NCBI GenBank assembly: GCA_022496785.1
Contig: SNAP01000002.1
Coordinates: 310,001 to 374,000 of the forward strand
Length of the DNA: 64,000 bases
Source: Marinilabiliaceae bacterium JC040
GTDB lineage: Bacteria; Bacteroidota; Bacteroidia; Bacteroidales; Marinifilaceae
Direction of reading: 5' to 3'
Below, in pieces: positions 44,964 to 55,009 of this stretch. Every line of letters begins with the position of its first letter. The first letter of the stretch is position 1. Under the pieces are notes generated by a model. It was not told the DNA's origin, made no database searches, and saw only the letters and a list, made by a program, of their open reading frames with translations. The position numbers and the translations under genes were made by a program.

Positions 44964-46718
44964 CTACCTACCATTATTATCCATATTATCATTAGCATCA
45001 ACATCGTGTTGTGGCACTGGGAATACTAATCTAATACTATTTGCAGGAATATTAACTTTACCTTGAGAATAGTGACCTGTTCCTGCTATATCTCTAATTA
45101 CACCAGTTCCTAAACGAAGAATATCTCTAAATCTATGACCTTCACCAAGAAATTCCTTTCTTCTTTCTTTAAGAATTAAATTAATTAAATCCGTACCAGT
45201 ATATGTCAACTCATTAGCATAAACAATATCAAATTCTGTTGAATTATCACCAACAAGACCTAATTCAGCTGTATTTCCTTGATACCATAAACGAGAAGCA
45301 ATTTTTTTCCATCTACTACGAGCATCAGATTCATTAATTCCTAAACGAGCTTCACACTCTGCAATTGTTAGTTCCATTTCAGATGCTCTAATATATGAAT
45401 AATCACCATAACCTAGAGAACCTCTATTGATTGCTTCATTTCCACCCATAATTCTATCTTTACGAGGGAATTTACCATACATATAATAGCCACAATTTCT
45501 AGCTGCAATACTATAAGGTGTTAGATTTTCCTTAATAACCTTAAACCATTGAGCATCAAAATCTCTATAAATAGGAATAACACCACTATATAGGAAATAA
45601 GAAGTTGCAGTAAAAACAACCTCACCTACGAAAAAACCTTGACGCATATCTCCAAAAACAAAAGTTTTCTCATTTCCCCCTATAGTAAATTTCTTAGTAA
45701 TAGTTTTAAACCAATCATTACCTTCAACAATTCTTAAATCAGCAACAAAGTCATCCCCCATTCCATCATAATTATCATGGAAAGATTGGAATATTCTCCA
45801 TTTATACATTTTATCTTTATCAGCTGCAAAAGTTAATATTGATTCTGAATTAAATGTAGATAAACCACCTTCCCAATATTCTTTTGCTGACATTAAAGAA
45901 GATCCTACTAAAGCCTTCTCTGCTTCACTTTTTGCCAATGGTAAATATTTAGCTTCAGTAGTTTTATTTCCTACTTCACCTGCCATATCTAAATACAATC
46001 TAGACAATAAAGCATGAGCAACCTGCTCTGTAATATAAGCAGCATCTGCAAGCTTTGACTTTTGAGGTAAACCTAAAGCTATTGCATCATTCAAATCTTT
46101 AATAGCCATAGTATATACCTCTTCTACTGTACTTTTCTTTACATAAGTAATATCATCAGGATCCTTTGCATTATAAAGTATCTCTGTAACGTATGGATTT
46201 GCTTTATAAGTTTTATCTTCTCTGTATGCTTTTCCAAAGAATCTAACTATATCAGATGTTATCATAGCTCTAATAGTCTTTGCTACAGCTCTATACTCAT
46301 CTGCTTTTTGAGAATCTAATTCATCTACTTTTGATAAGTCATGCTTTAATAAATTATTACACATTTCAATAGCATAATATGCTTGACTCCATAGCATTTT
46401 TGGTCCCCAACTAGTTGATCGTGTTTTAAAAGCATACTCTGTCCCATATGTTCTATACCACTTATCTCCATAAACCATATCTTCACCAAGAATATCACCT
46501 AGTAAAATTAAGTTTTGAGTATATAAAGCTCCATCACCATTATAAGTTAATTGGTTGTACAAACCATTCATAAAGGCTTTAAGAGTATTCGCATTTTTAA
46601 AAGCAACTTCTCCTGTTAATTTTGCAGTTGGTTCTTTCTCCAATAAACTGTCTGAACATGACGACAGCATTAATGAGAAAAAACATATAAAAATTAATAT
46701 CTTATTTTTCATATTCAT
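44964..46718 (-). CDS. SusD-like nutrient-binding lipoprotein, pair 5
   Basis: The 584-residue lipoprotein begins MNMKNKILIFICFFSLMLSSC; by comparison with pair 4 the true start may be the second Met (46712). It shares GDILGEDMVYGDKWY, FHDNYDGMGDDFVADLRIVEGNDWFKTI and LILKERRKEFLGEGHRFRDI with pairs 3 and 4. It lies 6 bases after its SusC. No enzyme gene is attached. Confidence 0.93.
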   Translation of the reverse strand: MNMKNKILIFICFFSLMLSSCSDSLLEKEPTAKLTGEVAFKNANTLKAFMNGLYNQLTYNGDGALYTQNLILLGDILGEDMVYGDKWYRTYGTEYAFKTRSTSWGPKMLWSQAYYAIEMCNNLLKHDLSKVDELDSQKADEYRAVAKTIRAMITSDIVRFFGKAYREDKTYKANPYVTEILYNAKDPDDITYVKKSTVEEVYTMAIKDLNDAIALGLPQKSKLADAAYITEQVAHALLSRLYLDMAGEVGNKTTEAKYLPLAKSEAEKALVGSSLMSAKEYWEGGLSTFNSESILTFAADKDKMYKWRIFQSFHDNYDGMGDDFVADLRIVEGNDWFKTITKKFTIGGNEKTFVFGDMRQGFFVGEVVFTATSYFLYSGVIPIYRDFDAQWFKVIKENLTPYSIAARNCGYYMYGKFPRKDRIMGGNEAINRGSLGYGDYSYIRASEMELTIAECEARLGINESDARSRWKKIASRLWYQGNTAELGLVGDNSTEFDIVYANELTYTGTDLINLILKERRKEFLGEGHRFRDILRLGTGVIRDIAGTGHYSQGKVNIPANSIRLVFPVPQHDVDANDNMDNNGR

Positions 46719-46724
46719 CTTTCG

Positions 46725-49700
46725 TTAAAAATTAATATTAATACCAAATCTAACTGTTGTTGATGTTGGCATTGTATAACCAGCACTTATTCCTGATAAA
46801 CTAATTTCAGGATCTCCTGATTTATAATCTGAAATAGTGTATAAATTATCCACAGTTGCATAAACTCTTAAACTATTAAGCTTCATGCTTTTACAAATGT
46901 TTCTTGACAATGTATAACCTAAAGTTATATTCTTAAGTTTTACAAAATCACCATCAACAAGCCATCTTGTTGAAATATTACTTGAAGCATTATTATTAGC
47001 AAAAATAAATTTAGGAACATCTGTATCTTTATTATCTGGAGTCCAAGCATCTAAAGCATCAACACTTAAGTTAGAAACTTTATCAGAACCATCATGCATA
47101 AATGTTGCATATCTTCCATCATATATTTTACTACCCCAAGCACCAATCCATTGGAATGATAAATCAAATCCTTTATATTCAAAATTATTTGTAAATCCCC
47201 AGAATGCATCTGGTGTAGATTTTCCACAATCATACTTTTCAGCATGTTCATATAAATTTGTTATATAACGACCATTCTTCATCATTTCTTTTCCTGAAGC
47301 ATTTTTTGCAGCTTTATCCTTACTTGTGTACCAAAGAGGATCACCATTATCTTTATTTACACCTGCCCACTCTTGCATGTATAAATCATATCTAGAACCT
47401 CCTTCTCTCCATCTTTTTGTACTTGTAAGATATTGTTTAACTGGTAAAGATGTAATTTCATTCTTAACAGTAGAGAAAGTTGCATTAGCAGTCCATTTAA
47501 AATCGCCTGTTAATATTTTACCTGTTAATTCAATTTCAATACCTGTATTATGCATTTCTCCAATATTTTTAAGAATATTTGGAAATCCTGTTGTATAAGG
47601 AAGAGCAACAGAATATAACAATCCATCAGTATTTTTATAATACCACTCTAAAGTACCTGCTAATCTTGATCCTTTAAATAAATCAAAATCAAGTCCAACA
47701 GAATAATTATCAGATTGTTCCCAACCTAAAGTTTCATTAGGAAGATTAGTATGAGAAATACCTGTAATTCCATTATAGTTTGCTCCAAAAGAATAATAAT
47801 CTCCATATTGATAATCTCCAATAGCGTCAGTACCTAAAACACCATATGAAGCACGGATTTTAAGATTATTAATCCATTCCATGCTAGACATGAAAGATTC
47901 TTGAGATATTCTCCATGAAGCACCAACAGACCAGAAATTTCCCCATCTATTTTCTGAACCAAATTTAGAAGAACCATCACGTCTATATGATGCAGATAAA
48001 TAGTATTTTTCTAATAGATTATATTTAAAATTAGAAATATATGATATCATTGCACTTTCTGTTGTTCCAGAACCAACTCTTTTAGGTTTTTCTCCTGAAG
48101 TTAATTCTGTACTCACATCACCAAGTAAATATCCTTTGGCTTCTCCATAGAATGATTCATAGTCATAATCGTTACTCTCATATCCTAAAAACACATCAAA
48201 ATGGTGATCTTCAGCAAGTTTAAATCCATAAGTCAAAGCTGAAAACATTGTCCAATATCTTGAATGATAAGTGTTTCTTTGAGATAAACCATTTTCAGTT
48301 TGTCCTGATCCGTGATATGGGTTTTGCCAATAATCTCCTTTATTAGTATTAAAACGAGCAGAACCTCTTGCTACAAAGTTCAATCCATCTATAATCTTTA
48401 TATCAATTTGTGGAGAAATATATGCAGAAAAAGAATAAGATTTATCCCAATCCATTTCCATTAATGCAAGTGGATTATAATCTTTATAATTAGGATTCAT
48501 CCAATCCCAAACTTTTCTACCTTGTTTATCTTTCTTATATATAAACTTGTATAAACCAGAAGCAGGATCTATAGTTCTTGTACCAGCATAAATTGGAGCA
48601 CAAGGCGAAAGTATATAAGATAAGTATAGTTTATTATTTTCGTTTGGTTTATTTTGATAATATGAGCTTCCTTCAGCATATCCTATTCTAGTATTTAAAC
48701 TAACTGATATTCTATCTGATAATTCACTTTTAAAATTGAAACGAGAATTTATACCCTTAGAATAACTAGGTTCAATATTTCCATCATAATCATATGCTTT
48801 TACAGACCAGTGATAATTTGTTGTAGAAGTACCTCCAGCAACAGAAACATATAGATCATCTTGTTGAGCCATCTTTAAAGCTTCATCTTTCCAATTTGAA
48901 TTATACAACAATTTAGCTTTTGGATTTAATATCCATTTACCATCTTTATCCTGCATATATGGATTATCCATATTATAAGGATTATGCTGAATATCTTTTT
49001 TTGGAGAAATATTACTTATTGTCCTACCAATATTATAATTAGCTCCTTGAAACTGTAATCTAAAATATTGAGCAGCATCTAATATATCCCATTCTGGTTC
49101 TATTAGTTTACTAATTGTTTTTTGATACTTAACGGTAAATGTAGGTTTCATATCCTTTTTACCTTTTTTAGATTCAATGATAATAACACCGTTAGCACCT
49201 CTTGAACCATAAAGAGCAGTAGATGCAGCATCTTTCAATACTGTTAAAGTTTCAATATCTTCATCTTCTGGCTTAGGAGCACCAACCACACCATCAACTA
49301 CATACAATGGAGTTGCATCTGCTTTTAATGAACCGAAACCTCTAATTCTGATATCACCACCGATTACCTGAACACCAGCTACTTTTCCTTGTAGTTTCTT
49401 TCCTACAGAACCAGCAACCTTTATAATGTCCTCTTTTTTAACAGATGTTGCTGAACCTGTAAAAGATTCCTTTTTAGCTGTACCATAAGCAACAACCATT
49501 ACCTCATCAACTAAAACTCTGTTTTCTTTTAGAACAACATTAATTACTGTTTGGTTTCCAACTTTTACTTTTTTAGTAATCATACTTAAAGAAGAAAACT
49601 CAATAACATCACTTGGAGACGCATTTAACGTCCATTTACCTTCCATATCCGTAGTAGTTCCTACTGTTGTTCCTATAATAGAAACAGATACACCAGGTAA

Positions 49701-49811
49701 ACCTTGTCCGGATTTGTCTGTTACAGTACCTGAGACTTTAACAGTCTGTGCAAATACTGAACTTACACCTAATAGCAATATACATGCTATCAATCCAATC
49801 AGTTTTTTCAT
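46725..49811 (-). CDS. SusC/RagA TonB-linked outer-membrane transporter, pair 5
   Basis: I start this gene at 49811, giving 1028 residues and a proper signal peptide (MKKLIGLIACILLLGVSSVFAQ). The longer frame from 49883 would place 24 polar residues before it and would overlap the promoter at 49861-49891. The domain order is as in pair 4: carboxypeptidase-regulatory-like domain, TonB box region (DEVMVVAYGTAKKESFTG), plug (IRIRGFGSLKADATPLYVV) and barrel ending GININF. It is the closest relative of the pair 4 SusC. Confidence 0.94.
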   Translation of the reverse strand: MKKLIGLIACILLLGVSSVFAQTVKVSGTVTDKSGQGLPGVSVSIIGTTVGTTTDMEGKWTLNASPSDVIEFSSLSMITKKVKVGNQTVINVVLKENRVLVDEVMVVAYGTAKKESFTGSATSVKKEDIIKVAGSVGKKLQGKVAGVQVIGGDIRIRGFGSLKADATPLYVVDGVVGAPKPEDEDIETLTVLKDAASTALYGSRGANGVIIIESKKGKKDMKPTFTVKYQKTISKLIEPEWDILDAAQYFRLQFQGANYNIGRTISNISPKKDIQHNPYNMDNPYMQDKDGKWILNPKAKLLYNSNWKDEALKMAQQDDLYVSVAGGTSTTNYHWSVKAYDYDGNIEPSYSKGINSRFNFKSELSDRISVSLNTRIGYAEGSSYYQNKPNENNKLYLSYILSPCAPIYAGTRTIDPASGLYKFIYKKDKQGRKVWDWMNPNYKDYNPLALMEMDWDKSYSFSAYISPQIDIKIIDGLNFVARGSARFNTNKGDYWQNPYHGSGQTENGLSQRNTYHSRYWTMFSALTYGFKLAEDHHFDVFLGYESNDYDYESFYGEAKGYLLGDVSTELTSGEKPKRVGSGTTESAMISYISNFKYNLLEKYYLSASYRRDGSSKFGSENRWGNFWSVGASWRISQESFMSSMEWINNLKIRASYGVLGTDAIGDYQYGDYYSFGANYNGITGISHTNLPNETLGWEQSDNYSVGLDFDLFKGSRLAGTLEWYYKNTDGLLYSVALPYTTGFPNILKNIGEMHNTGIEIELTGKILTGDFKWTANATFSTVKNEITSLPVKQYLTSTKRWREGGSRYDLYMQEWAGVNKDNGDPLWYTSKDKAAKNASGKEMMKNGRYITNLYEHAEKYDCGKSTPDAFWGFTNNFEYKGFDLSFQWIGAWGSKIYDGRYATFMHDGSDKVSNLSVDALDAWTPDNKDTDVPKFIFANNNASSNISTRWLVDGDFVKLKNITLGYTLSRNICKSMKLNSLRVYATVDNLYTISDYKSGDPEISLSGISAGYTMPTSTTVRFGININF

Positions 49812-49860
49812 ACTTGTTTTGTTTAAATTAAAATTTGATTTATGTTTTGTTTGTCGATCA

Positions 49861-49891
49861 CAAATATATTCATTTTTAAACATTCTTCAAA
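49861..49891 (-). promoter_or_regulatory. Promoter of susC pair 5
   Basis: The minus strand reads TTTG (49888-49891), 19 bases, then TATATTTG (49861-49868), a full consensus match 49 bases before the start codon. It is the strongest of the five susC promoters. Confidence 0.7.
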
Positions 49892-50082
49892 TCTTTTAGA
49901 CATTTGTTTTATATAATTTTTATTTACTAGATGTCTTTTTGAACAGTTTTTACACCATTTTAATATTTATGTATATTCCTATTAAATTAGCACATACGAC
50001 GTTATGAGAAGATTTTCACCATATATGTATACATATTAATTTCTTTATCTTATATGCTGTGATTCATTCTATTTAATTAAAA
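49892..50082. other. Intergenic DNA between susC pair 5 and the large lipoprotein
   Basis: This AT-rich stretch separates two divergent promoters. A short inverted repeat agacat/atgtct spans about 49909-49950. I see no gene. Confidence 0.4.
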
Positions 50083-50114
50083 TTTGCATTTATTATTAAA
50101 TATACATATACTTG
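50083..50114 (+). promoter_or_regulatory. Probable promoter of the 557-residue lipoprotein
   Basis: TTTG (50083-50086), 20 bases, then TATACTTG (50107-50114), one base from TAnnTTTG. The start point would be near 50121, about 19 bases before the ATG. Confidence 0.5.
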
Positions 50115-50139
50115 CACACTTATAATTAAATATATTATT

Positions 50140-51813
50140 ATGAATAGACATTTATTAATTTTGTTAATGATTCTATGCTTTTCATGTAATAAAGAAAGTA
50201 TTGAACCTAAAGTTGAAAACGATCAAAAAGATCCAATTTCAATTAGAACGAAAAGTTTTCAAAGTTTCGATTGGGAGAATCAAGAAAAGATTTACATCCC
50301 AGCACTCCATCAAAGTGTTATTTCTCCTTTCTATGGTGGACCAAGTACAGCACCATCGTATATCTGGTGCAATAAACATCCTAAAGTTGATGGATGGATT
50401 TTAGCCTATAATTTATTAGATGACAGAAAATTTCCATTTTTTGGACTATATAATAGATTTACAGGAAAATTAAGAATATTCATTTATGGTTTAACCAATG
50501 CCAATGTAAATCATTTCTTTGCTACTTTAAAAATAGTTAGTGGAGCAAGAGGTACATCTCTACTAAATCATGAGAATTCTACTTATTACGCAAATGATAG
50601 CAAACATCAAACGAAATGTATTACTAAAACTGCAATTAGTGATTTCATTATTGATGGCGATAGTAATAATGGTATTAAGAACGTACATTTTCCGCAAAGA
50701 TCATATGTGTCATTAAATTGGATGATGTTTGAATTTGAACTTGCATACGATCCAGATATAAATATTCATAACTCAAGTGATCTAGCAGTCAAATTATTTC
50801 TACATGGCTATAAAAAAGTAAATATTCAACTATCTGGAACGCAAAAAGGATCAGTATCTGGAGATATTACAACAGCTAATTCTGGATCAGGTGGAAATCT
50901 ATTTGGAAACCTTGTAGGAACTCTTAATATCAAAACAAATAATTCTCACGGTAATAAATATATCTATAATACAGTTCAAAATGCAGTTTTAAGAACTAAA
51001 AAAGAAAAACCTAATTTTTTTAGTAGAATATATACAACCTTTATAGATAAAACTCCTGGAATGATAGGTAAAGCAATTGGTGCTCAAATGACTGGAGGTG
51101 TTAGTTGGATTGCTGGTAAGTTAGGAAGATCATTTATTGATATGATTGGAATGAATACTTCTACTCCATCTAAACAATTAGTTGATATGAAATTGAATAG
51201 TAATATAAAATTACAAGGAAGTGCAGAAGAAGCATATTCTGGATTGCAATATTTTATAACTATTCCTAAAACAGGACATAAAGATGATTACCACTTCCAC
51301 GGATTCAATAACAAACAAATTGGAGCATGGAATCTAGATAAGAAACCGTATATAAACATGATTCAAACACATTACAGACATGTTGGAGATCGTGGTGTTC
51401 TTCTAACTACTGGAGTAACAATTGGTAAATACACTATATGTAATAAACCAAAAATCATTATAAATCCAGATATTAAACAATATTTAAAATCAACTTCTAT
51501 CGAGTATACACTGCAAGATGACGGATTATCAATAGATAATTTATACCATTTTACTCCATATTATTATCCTACAAGAGAATATGACATTACAGAATTCCAA
51601 TCTAATTTAATTAAAAACTCTCCAAATGGATTCTCTGGATACAAATTCTATGCAAGAATAAATATCAAATTTGATTATAAAGGAAAAGAGTTTGTAATAA
51701 CAAAAAGGTTTCCTCTTAAAGTAAATACTAAACATGAATATCAAAATCAAAATATAGCTCCTCTTCCAAATCCTGGAAAACGTACTCTTCCTGATGATGA
51801 TATAATCTATTAA
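50140..51813 (+). CDS. Large lipoprotein of unknown family
   Basis: I do not recognise this 557-residue protein. It has a lipoprotein signal (MNRHLLILLMILCFSC, Cys 16). The N-terminal third is rich in beta strand and aromatic residues. A Gly/Ser/Asn-rich segment (about 240-270) is followed by a Gly-rich amphipathic or membrane-active stretch (about 307-340: GMIGKAIGAQMTGGVSWIAG). A beta-rich C-terminus ends in a Pro/Asp tail. The stretch could insert in membranes or be a structural hinge. The gene stands alone, divergent from susC of pair 5, so it may be an accessory surface protein of that system. Confidence 0.75.
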   Translation: MNRHLLILLMILCFSCNKESIEPKVENDQKDPISIRTKSFQSFDWENQEKIYIPALHQSVISPFYGGPSTAPSYIWCNKHPKVDGWILAYNLLDDRKFPFFGLYNRFTGKLRIFIYGLTNANVNHFFATLKIVSGARGTSLLNHENSTYYANDSKHQTKCITKTAISDFIIDGDSNNGIKNVHFPQRSYVSLNWMMFEFELAYDPDINIHNSSDLAVKLFLHGYKKVNIQLSGTQKGSVSGDITTANSGSGGNLFGNLVGTLNIKTNNSHGNKYIYNTVQNAVLRTKKEKPNFFSRIYTTFIDKTPGMIGKAIGAQMTGGVSWIAGKLGRSFIDMIGMNTSTPSKQLVDMKLNSNIKLQGSAEEAYSGLQYFITIPKTGHKDDYHFHGFNNKQIGAWNLDKKPYINMIQTHYRHVGDRGVLLTTGVTIGKYTICNKPKIIINPDIKQYLKSTSIEYTLQDDGLSIDNLYHFTPYYYPTREYDITEFQSNLIKNSPNGFSGYKFYARINIKFDYKGKEFVITKRFPLKVNTKHEYQNQNIAPLPNPGKRTLPDDDIIY

Positions 51814-51815
51814 TT

Positions 51816-51852
51816 AAAAATGGTAGGTGAAGTCAAAAAACTTCACCTACCA
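51816..51852 (-). terminator. Intrinsic terminator after ftcD
   Basis: A 12-bp stem (tggtaggtgaag, 51821-51832, with 51841-51852) is followed by five T on the minus strand. It may also stop transcripts of the large lipoprotein gene, whose stop codon is at 51813. Confidence 0.85.
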
Positions 51853-51902
51853 AATATTTAAAAGTGCAGCTCCTAAGAGCTACATAAAATGTAATGTCTT
51901 AA

Positions 51903-53573
51903 TTATTTAATTTTAGACTCTACAATCTCCATAATTTCTGTTTCTAAAGCCTTAGCTTTTTCAACGATTTCTGCAGCAGCATTAATCTTAGCATTAGCCC
52001 ATTCTTTATCTTCTAGGCCTACAGCATTAATCTTAACATTTAAATATGCTCCGATAACACCTGAACGAGCAGCTAAAGCACCAACACCAGCATCAGTAAC
52101 TGAATTTGGGTTACCTATTTCAGCCATTGCTTTTGCAACTGACATACACTCATAGCAAAGTTCCATTGTTTTAAAAGGAATTTCTGTTGCATATTTAGTA
52201 GCATCTTCTATAGCTTGTTTACGAGCAGCTTTATCAGCATCTGTTTTCTTAGGAAGACCGAAAGCATTCATAATTACATTAAAAGCATTTGTATCCTCAT
52301 CAACCATTTTAATTAATTGATCTTGGTACATCTTACCTTTTTCTGCCCAATCAGAGAATTCTTCCCAACGCTCATCCCATCCTCTTTTATGAGAAGAAAG
52401 GTTAGCTACCATAGTTCCTAAAGCAGAACCCATAGCACCCATATAAGCAGCAATAGAACCACCACCTGGAGCTGGAGATTCAGAAGCAGTCTCATCAGCA
52501 AAATCAGTTAAAGTCATATCAACTAATTTAGTCTTTCCTTTATTAGCTTCTTCATCTAAGATATACTCAATAATTTTCTTCTTAGGTTCGAAAGGATATA
52601 ATTCGTCAAGACCAAGAGACTTAACAGCAATCTTAATTAATTCTTTATCTGAAACACCAACAGAACGTTTTTGTTTTCTTAAGAAGAAACGACCAGCTTC
52701 TAACATAGCCTCTAAAGGTAATACACCTACTAATTCAGAACCAGTAACTCTAACACCTCTAGCAAAAGCTTTTTCCATTACTTCATAGAAAGCTTCGTGC
52801 ATAGAAGTCACAGAGATATCAGTAAGGTTCATAGAAATTTGAGCTACACCGAATTCTTCGATAAACCAACCAATAGCTTTAACAGATTTTAAAGTACCAG
52901 GTTGATTAACCATATTACCATTAGCATCTTTAACATTTCTACCTCTTTCACGAACATCAAAAGCAATAGCATTAGCTCTTCTTGTAGATGTTGTGTTTAA
53001 GTTTACATTATAAGCTACTAAGAAATTACGAGCACCTATAGCAGTAGCACCAGTCTTTTGTGTCCACTCACTCCATTCACCTGGACCGAAATCAGGACCC
53101 CAATCTGAAGAAGGAAGTCTTTCTGATAATGCTTCATATTCACCTTTACGGCAAACAGCTAAATTTCTTCTTTCTTCTGTTCTTGCTGCATTTTCATAGC
53201 AGTAAACAGGAATGTTAAGCTCTTTACCTACTCTTTCAGCAAGTTTATGAGCACATTCTACTGCTTCTTCCATTGTCATATTAGAAACAGGAACAAAAGG
53301 ACATACATCTGTAGCACCAAAACGAGGGTGAGCACCATGATGCTTAGTCATATCTATTAGCTCAGAAGCTTTTTTAATTGAACGGAATGCTGCTTCCATC
53401 ACCTCATCAGGAGTACCTACCATTGTAACTACTGTTCTGTTTGTAGCTTTACCTGGATCAACGTCTATTAAACTTACACCATCAACTGCTTCTATCTCAG
53501 CAGTAATTTGATTGATAATGTGCATATCGTTTCCTTCACTAAAGTTAGGAACGCATTCTACTAATTTTCTCAT
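51903..53573 (-). CDS. ftcD: Glutamate formimidoyltransferase / formimidoyl-THF cyclodeaminase (bifunctional)
   Basis: The 556-residue protein joins both enzymes, as in animals. The transferase part (about 1-325) passes the formimino group of formiminoglutamate to tetrahydrofolate; the catalytic His is H82 in HHGAHPRFGATDVCPF. The cyclodeaminase part (about 345-556, with ESPAPGGGSIAAYMGAMG) releases ammonia and gives methenyl-THF. Histidine degradation thus feeds one-carbon metabolism. It lies 32 bases after hutI. hutH and hutU are not in the window. Confidence 0.96.
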   Translation of the reverse strand: MRKLVECVPNFSEGNDMHIINQITAEIEAVDGVSLIDVDPGKATNRTVVTMVGTPDEVMEAAFRSIKKASELIDMTKHHGAHPRFGATDVCPFVPVSNMTMEEAVECAHKLAERVGKELNIPVYCYENAARTEERRNLAVCRKGEYEALSERLPSSDWGPDFGPGEWSEWTQKTGATAIGARNFLVAYNVNLNTTSTRRANAIAFDVRERGRNVKDANGNMVNQPGTLKSVKAIGWFIEEFGVAQISMNLTDISVTSMHEAFYEVMEKAFARGVRVTGSELVGVLPLEAMLEAGRFFLRKQKRSVGVSDKELIKIAVKSLGLDELYPFEPKKKIIEYILDEEANKGKTKLVDMTLTDFADETASESPAPGGGSIAAYMGAMGSALGTMVANLSSHKRGWDERWEEFSDWAEKGKMYQDQLIKMVDEDTNAFNVIMNAFGLPKKTDADKAARKQAIEDATKYATEIPFKTMELCYECMSVAKAMAEIGNPNSVTDAGVGALAARSGVIGAYLNVKINAVGLEDKEWANAKINAAAEIVEKAKALETEIMEIVESKIK

Positions 53574-53605
53574 TTCTATTTATTGTATTATTTCTGTTAA
53601 AAAAT

Positions 53606-54850
53606 CTATTCTATAACTTCACCTTCTAGTATTACTAAATCTATTAAATTAGATCCATAAGCATAAGGCATATACTCAATATTTGGAATTTCTTTAGTAA
53701 TAAAAAGATTTGCTTTTTTACCTCTTGCTATACTTCCGCATTCTTCTTGAACACCCATAGCATAAGCAGTATTTATTGTTGTTGCATTTATTGCCTCTTC
53801 AGTAACCATTTTATAGTTTACACAAGCCAACGACATTACAAATTTCATATTTCCTGATGGAGATGAACCTGGATTAAAATCCGATGCTAAAGCAACAGGC
53901 AAACCTGCATCCATCATTTTTCTTACTGGAGAAAATGGCATATTTAAAAAGAATGCTGCACCTGGAAGTACTGTTGGCATTGTCTCTGAATCCTTAAGAG
54001 CTTCAATTTCTGCATCTCCAACATATTCTAAATGGTCAACTGAAAGAGCATTATACTTAACTCCCACTTGAATACCACCAGAATAATCTAATTCATTTGC
54101 ATGAATCTTAGGACGTAATCCATATTTCATACCTGCATTCAACATTCTATCAGTATCCTCTACTGTAAAGAATCCTTTATCACAAAATACGTCAATATAA
54201 TCTGCCAATCCCTCTGATGCCACTTGTGGTATCATCTCGTTTATAATATAGTCTACATATTCTGTCTGTCTTCCAAGATATTCTTTTGGCACTGCATGAG
54301 CTCCTAAGAATGTAGCTTTAATTGTTAATGGAGTATCTTCTTTTAAACGCTTAATCACTCTTAGCATTTTTAATTCAGATTCTACATCTAGTCCATATCC
54401 ACTTTTAATTTCAACAGCACCAGTACCTAAAGAAGCTATTTCTTGTATTCTTGCATAAGCAGATTCATATAATTCATCTTCTGAAGCCTCTCTAATTCTT
54501 TCACAAGAGTTTAAGATACCACCACCACGTTTGGCAATTTCTTCATAAGATAGACCTTTAATCTTATCGATATACTCAATTTCTCTACTTCCTGCATAAA
54601 CAAGATGAGTATGTGAATCACAAAAAGAAGGAAATACTAAACGACCTGTAGCATCTAATTCTTCAACAACATCTCCTTCAATTTCTTTAAGATCCGACAT
54701 CTTTCCAAAATCTTCAATAAGATTATCGTTTATCACTAGGTAAGCATCATCAATACAATTAAGCTTAGCCATATCTTTTCCAGCTACCCATTTTCTAGGT
54801 GTTTCTTCAACCTGAACAAGCTGTTTGATATTTTTTATTATTCGTTTCAC
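53606..54850 (-). CDS. hutI: Imidazolonepropionase
   Basis: HutI opens the imidazolone ring to give formiminoglutamate, the substrate of the downstream FtcD. It is a metal-dependent amidohydrolase of 414 residues. The ligands are H80 and H82 (CDSHTHLVYAG), the His in FLGAHAVPKEY and the Asp in ASDFNPGSSPSGN; the substrate loop IHANELDYSGG is present. It is the first gene of a two-gene operon. Confidence 0.96.
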   Translation of the reverse strand: MKRIIKNIKQLVQVEETPRKWVAGKDMAKLNCIDDAYLVINDNLIEDFGKMSDLKEIEGDVVEELDATGRLVFPSFCDSHTHLVYAGSREIEYIDKIKGLSYEEIAKRGGGILNSCERIREASEDELYESAYARIQEIASLGTGAVEIKSGYGLDVESELKMLRVIKRLKEDTPLTIKATFLGAHAVPKEYLGRQTEYVDYIINEMIPQVASEGLADYIDVFCDKGFFTVEDTDRMLNAGMKYGLRPKIHANELDYSGGIQVGVKYNALSVDHLEYVGDAEIEALKDSETMPTVLPGAAFFLNMPFSPVRKMMDAGLPVALASDFNPGSSPSGNMKFVMSLACVNYKMVTEEAINATTINTAYAMGVQEECGSIARGKKANLFITKEIPNIEYMPYAYGSNLIDLVILEGEVIE

Positions 54851-54973
54851 AATTATCTTTTTTTAGTTACCTAATTTTAATCTGCTAATGTATCAAATTC
54901 ATACATATTTATTAAAGCATATCTCAAAATATTTATCATTTTAATAAAAAAATAAAAAAAACTCATATTTTGG

Positions 54974-54999
54974 TGTAACAAATTATTCCATTTATCGTC
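54974..54999 (+). promoter_or_regulatory. ECF-type promoter, likely autoregulatory
   Basis: TGTAAC (54974-54979) and CGTC (54996-54999) are 16 bases apart, the usual form of an ECF sigma promoter (AAC at -35, CGTC at -10). It lies directly before the ECF sigma gene at 55010. The start point would be within a few bases of the ATG, giving a nearly leaderless mRNA. Confidence 0.55.
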
Positions 55000-55009
55000 A
55001 TATAAGAGA

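Noticed and set aside
50140-51813. Large lipoprotein as a MACPF-type pore former
   Set aside because: The Y/W-G-(T/S)-H-(F/Y) plus GG signature of MACPF proteins is not present.
22045-51813. Recent transposition as cause of the susC/susD array
   Set aside because: No transposase, terminal inverted repeats or target duplications are visible; simple tandem duplication explains the array.
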